Positions 1-8,422 of a stretch of 64,000 bases of DNA are shown here, one piece after another (positions within the stretch are counted from its first letter, which is position 1; each line of letters opens with the position of its first letter). The DNA lies in NCBI RefSeq assembly GCF_014302995.1, contig NZ_CP060295.1, positions 6,005,501-6,069,500 of the forward strand. Reading direction: 5' to 3'. The position numbers and the translations under genes are program-made. The notes beneath the pieces are model-generated. The model saw nothing but the letters and a program-made list of their open reading frames with translations. It was not told the origin of the DNA and searched no databases. Source of the DNA: Variovorax sp. PAMC26660. Its GTDB lineage: Bacteria; Pseudomonadota; Gammaproteobacteria; Burkholderiales; Burkholderiaceae_C.

Positions 1-1213
1 CGAAGGCCAGGCGCATGCGTGTTTCGTACAGCGCGAAGTCGGATACGCACGCCAGGAAAAACACGTAGTGCGGCTTGTCGGGAAAGAGCGCCACCACCAC
101 GGCGTAAGACAGGAAGCGCAGCACCACCTCCAGCAGCGCCCAGCGGCCGAGCGAGCCCATCGAGGTGTTGAGCGACAGCACCATCTCGTGGTGGACCGTG
201 TATGTGCGCAGCAGGAAGTACGGCGCGATGCACAGGAAGATGCTGCGCGCCTCGTTGCCCATCTTGAGCAGCGGCGCTGCCACCGTGATGAGGCCTGCGA
301 GCCCGACGAAGAGGGCACAGCCCAGCAGGAAGGAATGCTTTGCCAGTTGCAGCTTCGACGCCGCGAGCTTTTCTGCGCTGGCGCCCAGCATGGCCGGCGT
401 CTTCGTGTACAGAAAAGCCTGCACGAACTGCGAGGGCGCTTCCGCCAGCAAAAATGCGAGCTTGAACGCCCCCACATAGCTCAGCGGCATGAAGAAGGCC
501 ACGATGAGCAGGTCCGATTTGCGCAGGAGGAAGGTCAGCAGCGAATAGACGGTCGCGCTGCCCTGCGAAGCCAGGGCCAGCGCATGCCGTCCGTTCGGCG
601 GCGCCACGCCGTGGGAGGACAGGACGATGGCCGCGCACACGACCACGAAGGCGAACAGGTTGATGAGCAGCAGATGCGCCACGCCCAGCTCGAACCCCAG
701 CGAGGCACAGGCCGCCACGCCCAGCACCAGAATGGTCGAGCGGATGCCGGCTTCCAGGTTGAGCAGCCCCGCATGGCCCAGGCCTCGGCTGTACGCCAGC
801 CGCAGGCTGTTGAACGAAAAAATCGCCAGCGTGGCCACCACCAGCAGAAACGGCAGGTCGGCGACCGGCAAGCGCTGCATGCCCAGGATGACCACCACCA
901 GCAGCGTTGCCAGCGGCAGCCCGATGCCCAGTGTGCGAGCCACATCGCCGCTGAACACGCCCGGTGGCACGCTGGCCGCATTGCGCGAGAACAGCAGCGT
1001 GCTGCCCAGCGTGCCGACCACCAGCGCCACTTCCATCACGGACTGGTAGATCGAGTACTCGCCGAAGCGCGCGGGCGACACGTTCGCCGCCATCAGGAAG
1101 ATCGCCAGAAAGCCCGACAGGTAGACGTACAGCCGCGACGCCAGCGCGCCCAGCCCGAGCAACCGGGCCATGCGGCCACCGGGCAGTGCGAGTGAGGGTC
1201 TGAAGGGCTTCAT
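1..1213 (-). CDS. Wzx-like polysaccharide flippase (partial)
   Basis: Partial gene running off the left edge; 404 codons are visible from the ATG at 1213. The product is a very hydrophobic multi-helix membrane protein. It has no stop in this frame and a Lys/Arg-poor, Leu/Val/Ala-rich pattern typical of the MATE/Wzx polysaccharide transporter superfamily, whose members flip undecaprenyl-linked repeat units to the periplasm. Segments near residues 25-45, 60-75, 95-135 and 145-195 look like membrane helices. It lies 24 bp behind the preceding glycosyltransferase-like gene and is the last visible gene of the exopolysaccharide operon, which otherwise has no flippase. The family call is from hydropathy and context; no diagnostic motif exists. 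The C-terminal end lies outside the window. Confidence 0.72.
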   Translation of the reverse strand, partial: MKPFRPSLALPGGRMARLLGLGALASRLYVYLSGFLAIFLMAANVSPARFGEYSIYQSVMEVALVVGTLGSTLLFSRNAASVPPGVFSGDVARTLGIGLPLATLLVVVILGMQRLPVADLPFLLVVATLAIFSFNSLRLAYSRGLGHAGLLNLEAGIRSTILVLGVAACASLGFELGVAHLLLINLFAFVVVCAAIVLSSHGVAPPNGRHALALASQGSATVYSLLTFLLRKSDLLIVAFFMPLSYVGAFKLAFLLAEAPSQFVQAFLYTKTPAMLGASAEKLAASKLQLAKHSFLLGCALFVGLAGLITVAAPLLKMGNEARSIFLCIAPYFLLRTYTVHHEMVLSLNTSMGSLGRWALLEVVLRFLSYAVVVALFPDKPHYVFFLACVSDFALYETRMRLAF

Positions 1214-1237
1214 GGCGTGCGCCGCTTGTCTGTGCGC

Positions 1238-2170
1238 TTACTTGGCCGCCGGCGCATCGGCCACGCGCAGCGTGTCGAAGACCCGGCGCGCGCGCGTGGC
1301 GACCCTGAACGCGCTGTTCTTGGCCCGGCGCGCCACCAGCAGCGCGTAGGTGAGCGCCGCGACCGTTCGCACACGGCCGCGCAGCGCATGCGGCATCGCC
1401 ATCTTTGCGCTGCCCTGGAAGTGCAGCGCCAGCACGCGCGCCATGTCACCCGAAGACATCACCAGGCAGGGCTGTCCATCGCGATAGGCGATGCGCTTGG
1501 CACCGCCGCGAATGCGGAACTCATGCGCCAGATGGTTGTGCGAGCTGTTGATGTTGTGGTCGATCACGTGGCCGTCGAGCACGCGGTTGATCGGGTCGGC
1601 GTTGCCCGTGGCCTGGGCCCAGAGGTAGAGCAGCGTCATGTCGGAGACGCCGCCGCGAATGCCGCGCGCCGCGAAACGCGCGGCAATCTGGCGCAGCTTT
1701 CGCTTGCCGGCCGGCGTTGCGTAGGTGTCGAGCACGAAGGCGACGAAGCGCTGCAGTCCGTTCGATGTCCAGTAGCTCACGTGCGGCGAGATCTGGCAGG
1801 GGTTCCACCCGTCCGCGGGGCGAATGTAGGAGCCCGAGAAATCGGCCTTGCCCGCCAGCCGCCTGATGTGCGTGCCGGCGCCCTCGAACAGCAGCACGTC
1901 GCTGTCGATCAGCACGAACTCACTGCACTCGGGGTGCGCGGCCAGGTATTGCGCCAGGAGAAAGTAGCGCCGAAAGCAGATCTTCTCGAACTCGGGCGAA
2001 TTGCTCGACAGGTGCATGTAGGCGTGGCGAAAACGCTCGTAGGCGGGGCCGGCGTCGGTGTCCGACAGCACGAGCAGTTGCTCGTCGGCCTGCGCGGCCG
2101 ACTCGCGGCACAGCGACAGCGTCTGGTTCTGGCGGTCTTCCACCACGATGAAGGGCAGGGGTTGGCTCAT
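1238..2170 (-). CDS. Glycosyltransferase-like protein with DxD motif
   Basis: A 310-residue protein that I do not recognise at family level. Near residues 90-95 it has the sequence LIDSDVLLF, a DxD-type motif of the kind that binds metal and nucleotide sugar in GT-A glycosyltransferases, and it is largely soluble. The frame stays open 23 codons further upstream, but the ATG at 2170 is preferred because translation from it gives a compact start (MSQPLPFIVVED), with the preceding gene ending 31 bp upstream. Its place among polysaccharide genes supports a role in adding a sugar or another group to the repeat unit. Acceptor and donor cannot be told from sequence. Confidence 0.55.
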   Translation of the reverse strand: MSQPLPFIVVEDRQNQTLSLCRESAAQADEQLLVLSDTDAGPAYERFRHAYMHLSSNSPEFEKICFRRYFLLAQYLAAHPECSEFVLIDSDVLLFEGAGTHIRRLAGKADFSGSYIRPADGWNPCQISPHVSYWTSNGLQRFVAFVLDTYATPAGKRKLRQIAARFAARGIRGGVSDMTLLYLWAQATGNADPINRVLDGHVIDHNINSSHNHLAHEFRIRGGAKRIAYRDGQPCLVMSSGDMARVLALHFQGSAKMAMPHALRGRVRTVAALTYALLVARRAKNSAFRVATRARRVFDTLRVADAPAAK

Positions 2171-2201
2171 GGCTGGGTCGATGTGTGGGGTTGGGGAAGG
2201 G

Positions 2202-3146
2202 TCAGGGCTTGCGCGCCGTGGCGCTTCGGACCAGCGCAAGGTGCGCCGGGAGAAAACGGAAGTTGTCGTCCACCGGCATGTCCAGCGTGAACATGCCTTT
2301 GGCTGCGTTGGCCTCGGCGATCCAGGCGCGCAATTGCGCGGCCGGGAAGCGCGGCTCCGACGGCCGCGCCCAGGACGTGCCCAGCGGCGTCAGCACATGG
2401 AACATGAGTTCGGAAGGCGGCGTGGAAAGATGCTCGGGCGGCTGCATGAACTCGCCGGCCATGAGGTTCTGGCAGGGCGCGCTCTTGAGGCTGAAGCGCG
2501 CCGCGCCTTCGCCGGCATTGAAGGCCAGCCAGCGGTTGGGTGCGCCGCTGCGCGCTGCCCCGCACAGCATGTCCCAGTCGGCCGCCGTCATGCCCCGGGT
2601 GTTGTAGACACCGTCGAACCACCAGCCGGTGGCGAGCGGGCCGTAGTGCTCGGACCAGTCCCGGATCACGCTGGACCAGGCCGCGATGAAACGCGGTGGC
2701 GGCGGCGATTGTTCCGAGACATCGCCCAGGCATTCCATAAGGTACGGGTCGGCTTGGGGCGCACGAAATGGCAAATAGAGAATCAGCGAGATGCCCCTGC
2801 GGCGCAACGCCTGGCCGATTTCGAGCGGCAGGTCGCGCGGCGGCCGGTTCTTCGCGGTGCCGGGGCACAGCACTTCCAACGCGGGGTTGGGTGCGATGTA
2901 CTGGCCGTTGTTCTGCCCCAGCGTCAGGATCAGGTGAGAGGCCCGCATCAGCGCCAGCGAAGTCGCGAAGGCCTCCACATCGAAACGCATGACCTCGGCG
3001 ATGGATTGCTTTTCGGGCAGGTAATGCACCATCACGCCGAAGCCCGGCAGCGGCGGCTCCGGCTGCTGCGCCAGCACGGCCGTCGATGCTGCTCCGAGCA
3101 GCAGCACGGCCAGAAGGCGCAGAAGAAGAGCCGTGCGCGTCTTCAT
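2202..3146 (-). CDS. Secreted GH29-like (alpha-L-fucosidase-like) protein
   Basis: A 314-residue protein with a clear signal peptide (MKTR, then a Leu/Ala-rich core ending AVLA-Q near residue 26), so it is probably periplasmic or secreted. The mature part resembles the catalytic barrel of family GH29 fucosidases. GFGVMVHY sits where GH29 has its GIFIHWG motif, HLILTLGQNNG where it has the second strand, and TGWWFDGVYN at the WFDG segment that carries the nucleophile Asp in GH29. It is shorter than typical GH29 enzymes (about 450 residues), so activity is uncertain. The start overlaps the upstream glycosyltransferase stop by 4 bp (ATGA). GDP-fucose synthesis genes lie a few kilobases upstream in the operon, which fits a fucose-acting enzyme. 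The alternative is a general putative glycosidase of unknown specificity. Confidence 0.6.
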   Translation of the reverse strand: MKTRTALLLRLLAVLLLGAASTAVLAQQPEPPLPGFGVMVHYLPEKQSIAEVMRFDVEAFATSLALMRASHLILTLGQNNGQYIAPNPALEVLCPGTAKNRPPRDLPLEIGQALRRRGISLILYLPFRAPQADPYLMECLGDVSEQSPPPPRFIAAWSSVIRDWSEHYGPLATGWWFDGVYNTRGMTAADWDMLCGAARSGAPNRWLAFNAGEGAARFSLKSAPCQNLMAGEFMQPPEHLSTPPSELMFHVLTPLGTSWARPSEPRFPAAQLRAWIAEANAAKGMFTLDMPVDDNFRFLPAHLALVRSATARKP

Positions 3147-4222
3147 TGCATGGCCCTGGCGAACGCAACAGGCCTGCGCTTGAGCGTGAGGTAGCTCGCT
3201 GCCACCGCGCCGGGTGCGCAGGCAGTGGCCAGCGACCACGCCGGGCGCGTGCGTTCGTGCCGCGCGAGGTAGCGCGCCAGCCTGTAGGGATCGCAGGGCG
3301 CGCTGCCGACGAAGAAGCCGTAGCCCGAAAAAAGCTCCCGGTGCACCGGAATGTCCGACAGCAGCAGCGGCACGCCGAGCGTGGCCGCTTCGGCTGCGGA
3401 AAGATTGAAACCCTCGAAGGTAGAGAGCGAAATGAACGCCGTCGCGCCCAGGTACAGCCGCACCAGCTCTTCGCGCGACACCAGCCCCCGGTGCCGCACG
3501 GCGCCGCGCACCTCCGGCGCCAGCGCCGCGACCATGCGTTCGACATCGGCAGCGCCGTTCCCCGTGATGTCGAGGCAATCGACCAGGCCTGCGCGCTTCA
3601 TGCGCTCGAACAGCTTCAGGATGCCGCCGAAGTTCTTGTGCGGGTAGTAGTGGTAGGCCGCGATCAGGTAGCGCTCGCGCGGTGCCGTCGTGCCGGTCGG
3701 GGCTGCGCCGTGGATGGCGTCCACCGGATTGAAGATGACCGCTGCGCGCTCGCAGGCGCGGAAGTGCCGCTCGAAATCCTGCTGGCTGCTCTTGCTGATG
3801 AAGACCACGTCCGCGGCGCTGCGGGCGATGCGCCAGAGGCTCCAGTCTAGCCACAGCCGCTTCTGCCGCGTGAAGTATTGCGGGTACGCCTTGTACTGCA
3901 GGTCGTGCACGATGACGATCGAATCCTGGTGCCGCCCGAACAGCGTGAGCGGCAGGAAGTAGTTCGGGAACAGCGAGAACACCCGCTCGCCGGACAGCAG
4001 CGCCAGCAACCGGTGAAAGTTGTAGAGCAGCGTGTCCAGCAGGAAGCGGCTCACCTTCAGCCGCCGCGCCGCTTCGTACACGCGCGGATGGCGTTCGCTG
4101 ATCGGCTGCACCTGGTCGTCGGCGGACAGCCGCATGTTTCGCAGCAGCACCTCGGAGACATTCAGCACGCCCCCCGCGCCCTTGTTGAGCCGGATGGTGT
4201 CGTAGAACAGGTAAGTGGCCAT
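3143..4222 (-). CDS. Glycosyltransferase family 4-like
   Basis: A 359-residue GT-B fold glycosyltransferase. The C-terminal half carries the GT4 signature: a phosphate-binding stretch (YYPHKNFGGILKLFERM near residue 197) followed by STFEGFNLSAAEA, the E-x7-E type motif that contacts the nucleotide sugar, and then GVPLLLSDIPVHREL. The N-terminal acceptor half begins YDTIRLNKGAGGV. The start ATG at 4222 lies 9 bp after the polymerase stop, and the end overlaps the fucosidase-like gene by 4 bp, so translation is coupled. It should act on the cytoplasmic face, extending the lipid-linked repeat unit. The sugar is not predictable; with gmd and fcl nearby, fucose is one possibility. Confidence 0.85.
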   Translation of the reverse strand: MATYLFYDTIRLNKGAGGVLNVSEVLLRNMRLSADDQVQPISERHPRVYEAARRLKVSRFLLDTLLYNFHRLLALLSGERVFSLFPNYFLPLTLFGRHQDSIVIVHDLQYKAYPQYFTRQKRLWLDWSLWRIARSAADVVFISKSSQQDFERHFRACERAAVIFNPVDAIHGAAPTGTTAPRERYLIAAYHYYPHKNFGGILKLFERMKRAGLVDCLDITGNGAADVERMVAALAPEVRGAVRHRGLVSREELVRLYLGATAFISLSTFEGFNLSAAEAATLGVPLLLSDIPVHRELFSGYGFFVGSAPCDPYRLARYLARHERTRPAWSLATACAPGAVAASYLTLKRRPVAFARAMQ

Positions 4223-4231
4223 GTCGCGTCC

Positions 4232-5551
4232 TCAGGCAATGGGCAGGCCGCGTCGCGCGGCCCAGTGTTGCGGGCGGCGGCCGCGTGCGCTCAGGGCACC
4301 GGCGATCACCGCCGCGATCAGCCCCGAGGTTGCGAAGGGGCCCCAGCCGAGGATGGGACCGCGCATGAACGGCACGTACGCAGCCAGCAGCACCAGCGCC
4401 GAGAGATACGCACCCGACAGCCCGCGGTGCGGATCGACCGCCTTGTCGATCAGGCGAAAGCCCGCCGAGATCGCAAAGCCCAGCATCAGCGGACCCAGCA
4501 GCCCGAAGTCGAAATACGCCGTGGTGAACGGCGGCAGCGACAGGTTGCTCTGCGAGAAATTCCCAAGGATGGCCGACCAGCCCAGCGGATCGAAGTCCGG
4601 GAACATCTTCAGGTCGCGCGGCAGGAAGAACGAGAAAGCCGAGAGCAGGTAGCGCCCGAAGCCAAGATCCGGAATGGGCGCGCGCTCCAGAATGCCGGCC
4701 ACGACGAACATGGCGTCGAAGTCCTGGCTGTAGGGAAAGGTCGAGAGCCCTTCGCCCCAGAAATTCCCGCGCGAGAACAGGTTCAGCACCGGCCCCAGAC
4801 CCGCGATGGCGCCGAAGATCAGCGAGGCCAGCAACCAGCGCCGCCTCCGGCCGAAGCCATGGATGAACAGCGGCAACAGGCCGATCAGCAGGATCTGCCG
4901 CGCCGTGTTGACCGGGTTCGCCGCGACGGCGGCCAGCGCAAGCGCCAGACCGGCCGCGCACCACGCCCACAGCGTCTGCCGGCGAAACGCGTGGATGGCC
5001 AGCGCCACGAAGCACATCAGCACCACGAGCTTGGGCAGCGTCGAATAGACGATGTAGTCGACCGGCACACTGTCGTCGTCGCCCAGAATGCCGCGCGCCA
5101 CGAAGTTCAGGTCGGGCCGGATGAAGAGCGCGGCGAACGCGGCGAGCGAACAGCTCAACAGCAGCAGGAAGGGGTGGGCCACGCCGACCGCATGCGTATT
5201 GAACAGGCCGCCCGCGCGCGAAGCGGGCAGGTCGCGCACGCCGATCCGCGCGGCCTCCACGCCCGCCATGTACAGCAGCAGGAGCATCAGCGCCTGCGTG
5301 TGCGCGGCCGAGCCGATCACGCCGGTGTCCCAGAACTCGACGTCGTGGGCGATCTGCATCGCCGGCGCCAGCGAGAAGTAGGTCAGGATCGTGGCGTAGT
5401 GGATCAGCAGGAACACGCTGGCACCCGAGGCGCCGAGCAGCACAAGCTGCACCAGCGACACCGCGAACACGGCCGCGTAGCCCCACACCGGATCGACCAG
5501 CCCGGCGAGCAGTGCGCAAGCGATGCCGAACCAGAAAACGAGGGTTCTCAT
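4232..5551 (-). CDS. O-antigen polymerase-like membrane protein (Wzy role)
   Basis: A 439-residue integral membrane protein with about ten to twelve predicted helices and long loops, the usual look of Wzy-type polymerases. These link undecaprenyl-bound repeat units in the periplasm. Sequence conservation in this group is too weak for a motif-based call. The start is the ATG at 5551 (MRTLVFWFG), which puts a membrane helix at the N terminus. It is the only gene in the operon with this architecture and sits between gmd and a glycosyltransferase, so the polymerase role is inferred by elimination. An O-antigen ligase-type activity cannot be excluded. Confidence 0.68.
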   Translation of the reverse strand: MRTLVFWFGIACALLAGLVDPVWGYAAVFAVSLVQLVLLGASGASVFLLIHYATILTYFSLAPAMQIAHDVEFWDTGVIGSAAHTQALMLLLLYMAGVEAARIGVRDLPASRAGGLFNTHAVGVAHPFLLLLSCSLAAFAALFIRPDLNFVARGILGDDDSVPVDYIVYSTLPKLVVLMCFVALAIHAFRRQTLWAWCAAGLALALAAVAANPVNTARQILLIGLLPLFIHGFGRRRRWLLASLIFGAIAGLGPVLNLFSRGNFWGEGLSTFPYSQDFDAMFVVAGILERAPIPDLGFGRYLLSAFSFFLPRDLKMFPDFDPLGWSAILGNFSQSNLSLPPFTTAYFDFGLLGPLMLGFAISAGFRLIDKAVDPHRGLSGAYLSALVLLAAYVPFMRGPILGWGPFATSGLIAAVIAGALSARGRRPQHWAARRGLPIA

Positions 5552-5568
5552 GATGTGGGCTCCGGCGC

Positions 5569-6693
5569 TCAGGCCTCGATGCTCATGGGCGTGTGATACC
5601 CGTGGCGCTGAAGCAGCGCCTGGCGCTTGGCCAGTTCCAGGTCGGCACCGACCATTTCGCAAATCATCTGGTCCAGCGTGATCTCGGGCACCCACCCCAG
5701 GTCGTCGGCCGCCTTCGACGGATCGCCGCACAGCGTTTCGACCTCTGCCGGCCTGAAGTAGCGCGGGTCCACGCGCACCAGCACGTCGCCCACGCAGACG
5801 GCCGGCGCGTCGTCGCCGTCGATCGCGCAAACAATGGCGACTTCGTCCAGACCGCTGCCCTCGAACACCAGCGAAATGCCGAGCTGCTTTGCCGCCTTGC
5901 TGACGAAATCTCGGATGCTGTACTGCACGCCCGTGGCAATCACATAGTCGACCGCCGTCGGCTGCTGGAGCATCAGCCACTGCATGCGCACATAGTCCTT
6001 GGCGTGGCCCCAGTCGCGCAGCGCGTTCATGTTGCCCAGAAAGAGACACTGCTCCAGACCCTGCGCAACGTTGGCCAGTCCGCGCGTGACCTTTCTGGTC
6101 ACGAAGGTCTCGCCACGGCGGGGACTCTCATGGTTGAAAAGGATGCCGTTGCACGCGTAGATGCCATAGGCCTCGCGGTAGTTCTTGGTGATCCAGTAGG
6201 CATAGAGCTTGGCCGCGCCGTACGGGCTGCGCGGGTAGAACGGCGTCGCCTCGCTCTGGCGGCCCTCCTGCACCAGTCCGTAAAGCTCGCTCGTGCTGGC
6301 CTGGTAGAAGCGCGTCCTGGATTGCAGGCCGAGCAACCGGATCGCTTCGAGCAGCCGCAAGGTGCCCAGCGCATTGATGTCGGCCGTGTACTCCGGGCTT
6401 TCGAAGCTCACGGCCACGTGGCTTTGGGCGCCCAGGTTGTAGATTTCGTCGGGCTGCACCTCCTGCACGATCCGCGTGAGATTGCTGCCGTCCGAAAGAT
6501 CGCCGTGGTGCAGGTGCAGATGGCGCTCTGTCTTCGTGTGCACATCCGAGTAGAGGTGGTCGATGCGTCCCGTGTTGAACTGCGACGACCGCCGCTTGAT
6601 GCCATGCACCTCGTAGCCCTTGGCGATCAGAAGCTCCGCCAGGTACGAGCCATCCTGGCCCGTGATGCCGGTGATGAGTGCGCGCTTAGACAT
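5569..6693 (-). CDS. gmd: GDP-mannose 4,6-dehydratase
   Basis: Converts GDP-D-mannose to GDP-4-keto-6-deoxy-D-mannose, the first committed step to GDP-L-fucose (also used for GDP-rhamnose). The 374-residue protein is full length for the family. It has the Rossmann motif [15 protein letters not shown] near the N terminus, the [12 protein letters not shown] segment, the TSELYG catalytic Thr/Glu region and the [12 protein letters not shown] active-site Tyr-x3-Lys. The true start is the ATG at 6693 (MSKRALITG), which overlaps the end of fcl by 8 bp. It forms a two-gene GDP-fucose cassette with fcl, which supplies the sugar for the surrounding glycosyltransferases. Confidence 0.96.
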   Translation of the reverse strand: MSKRALITGITGQDGSYLAELLIAKGYEVHGIKRRSSQFNTGRIDHLYSDVHTKTERHLHLHHGDLSDGSNLTRIVQEVQPDEIYNLGAQSHVAVSFESPEYTADINALGTLRLLEAIRLLGLQSRTRFYQASTSELYGLVQEGRQSEATPFYPRSPYGAAKLYAYWITKNYREAYGIYACNGILFNHESPRRGETFVTRKVTRGLANVAQGLEQCLFLGNMNALRDWGHAKDYVRMQWLMLQQPTAVDYVIATGVQYSIRDFVSKAAKQLGISLVFEGSGLDEVAIVCAIDGDDAPAVCVGDVLVRVDPRYFRPAEVETLCGDPSKAADDLGWVPEITLDQMICEMVGADLELAKRQALLQRHGYHTPMSIEA

Positions 6694-7672
6694 GTGCGGC
6701 CTCTTGGGTGTTGGCAGCGACTCCCTGTGCCAACTGGTAGTCCGCATAGGTGCGCCGCAGCCCCTCGGCCAGAGGCATCGTCGGCCGCCAGCCGATGGTC
6801 GCGGCGCGCGACACGTCGAGCAGCTTGCGCGGTGCGCCATCGGGCTGCGCCAGGTCGTAGCGGATGCTGCCTTCGTAGCCCACGACCTCGCGGATCAGCT
6901 CGGTCAGCTCGGCGATGGAGACGTCTTCGCCGGTGCCCAGGTTGATGTGGCCGCGCATCGGGTCGGTGTGCTGCTCGTAGGCACCGCGCGAGAGGTTCAT
7001 CACGTCCAGGCAGCCTTCGACCATGTCGTCGACATACAGGAACTCGCGTCGCGCACGGCCGCTGCCCCAGATCAGCACGGTGGGCGCCTTGCCGATCTTG
7101 GCCAGGTGAAAGCGCTGGATCAGCGCCGGCACCACATGGCTGTTCTCCAGGTGGTAGTTGTCGCCGGGGCCGTACAGGTTGCTCGGCATCACGCTGCGGT
7201 AGTCGATGCCGTGGGTGGCGCCGTACTGCCGGTTGTAGCTTTCGCACAGCTTGATGCCGGCGATCTTGGCAATGGCGTACGGCTCGTTGGTCGGCTCCAG
7301 CTTGCCGGCGAGCAGGGCGTCTTCGCGGATCGGCTGGTCGGCCAGGCGCGGATAGATGCAGCTCGAACCCAGGAACAGCAGCCGCTTGACGTTGGCAAGA
7401 AAAGCCTGGTGCGTGACGTTGGCCGCGATCACCAGGTTTTCGTAGATGAACTGCGCGGGGTAGGTCATGTTGGCGTGGATGCCGCCGACCTTGGCCGCTG
7501 CCAGGTAGACCTGGTCGATGGGCTCGGTCGCGAAGAAGCGTGCAACCGCCGCCTGGTCCAGCAGGTCGAGTTCCGCACGGCTGCGCGTGACGACCTCATG
7601 GCCCTGTTCGCCCAGCCGCCTTGCCAGCGTCTGGCCCACCATTCCGCGATGACCTGCAACAAAGATACGCAT
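6686..7672 (-). CDS. fcl: GDP-L-fucose synthase
   Basis: Bifunctional epimerase/reductase that turns GDP-4-keto-6-deoxymannose into GDP-L-fucose using NADPH. The 328-residue protein carries the nucleotide-binding motif [14 protein letters not shown], the SSCIYPRLA segment with the catalytic Ser, and YAIAKIAGI with the active-site Tyr-x3-Lys, all in family positions. It precedes gmd and overlaps it by 8 bp, the reverse of the gmd-fcl order seen in many enterobacteria. Together with gmd this is the best evidence that the polysaccharide made here contains L-fucose. Confidence 0.95.
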   Translation of the reverse strand: MRIFVAGHRGMVGQTLARRLGEQGHEVVTRSRAELDLLDQAAVARFFATEPIDQVYLAAAKVGGIHANMTYPAQFIYENLVIAANVTHQAFLANVKRLLFLGSSCIYPRLADQPIREDALLAGKLEPTNEPYAIAKIAGIKLCESYNRQYGATHGIDYRSVMPSNLYGPGDNYHLENSHVVPALIQRFHLAKIGKAPTVLIWGSGRARREFLYVDDMVEGCLDVMNLSRGAYEQHTDPMRGHINLGTGEDVSIAELTELIREVVGYEGSIRYDLAQPDGAPRKLLDVSRAATIGWRPTMPLAEGLRRTYADYQLAQGVAANTQEAAHV

Positions 7673-7711
7673 ATGTGCTTTCGGTGAAGGGGTTGATCGG
7701 ACAGGCGCCGC

Positions 7712-8422
7712 CTAGCGGGAGCCGTGTGCGCCGAACACGACGCGGAAGGTCTTCAGAACGATCACGAGGTCGCGCAACACGGACAGCGTGGCGACGTACT
7801 CGGCGTCCATCGCGGCGCGGCGGCGGTAGCTCACCTCGTTGCGGCCGCTGATCTGCCACAGGCCGGTGATACCGGGTCGCACGGCGCAGTAGTGGTCCCA
7901 GTAGTTCCCGTACAGGTACTTCTGGGCAAACATGCAGGGGCGCGGCCCCACCATGCTCATGTCGCCCTTGAGCACGTTCCAGAACTGCGGAAATTCGTCG
8001 ATGCTGTATTTGCGCAGGAAGGCGCCGAAGCGGGTGATGCGCGGGTCGTGCTCCAGCTTCTGGAAGACCGTCCATTCGAGCCGCGCCACCGGGTTGTCGC
8101 GCAGGTGGCGGGCCAGCACCGCATCGGCGTCGGGCACCATCGAGCGGAACTTGTAGAACCGAAAGACCCTGCCGTCCTTGCCGTAGCGCGGCTGCATGTA
8201 GATGGCGGGGCCGCCGGATGTGAACAGCACGCCGATCCATATCAGCGCATAGGCCCAGCCGAAGAACAGGAAGAACGAGCCGGCCATCAGGATGTCCACC
8301 GCGCGCTTGCTGGCCTGGAGCAGCCGCGAGCCACCGACCGGAGTGGCAGCTGCAACGGCTGGCGCAGCGCGGTCGGGCCGCGCGGGCGATGCCGTGGGTG
8401 TGCCCGAGCGCAGCGTGTTCAT
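7712..8422 (-). CDS. Undecaprenyl-phosphate sugar phosphotransferase
   Basis: Initiates repeat-unit assembly by moving a sugar-1-phosphate onto undecaprenyl phosphate at the inner membrane. The 236-residue protein has one hydrophobic segment (about residues 45-70), then the family motifs FYKFRSM, RITRFGAFLRKYSIDEFPQ, GDMSMVGPRP and RPGITGLWQISGR. This corresponds to the catalytic C-terminal part of WbaP/WcaJ proteins, without their extra N-terminal membrane helices, a common short form. The ATG at 8422 overlaps the upstream kinase stop by 4 bp. Whether the first sugar is glucose, galactose or another cannot be read from sequence. Confidence 0.92.
   Translation of the reverse strand: MNTLRSGTPTASPARPDRAAPAVAAATPVGGSRLLQASKRAVDILMAGSFFLFFGWAYALIWIGVLFTSGGPAIYMQPRYGKDGRVFRFYKFRSMVPDADAVLARHLRDNPVARLEWTVFQKLEHDPRITRFGAFLRKYSIDEFPQFWNVLKGDMSMVGPRPCMFAQKYLYGNYWDHYCAVRPGITGLWQISGRNEVSYRRRAAMDAEYVATLSVLRDLVIVLKTFRVVFGAHGSR

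Noticed and set aside
68..1195. Plus-strand frame opposite the flippase
   Set aside because: Gln/Arg/His-rich shadow; the minus frame reads as a regular membrane protein to the window edge.
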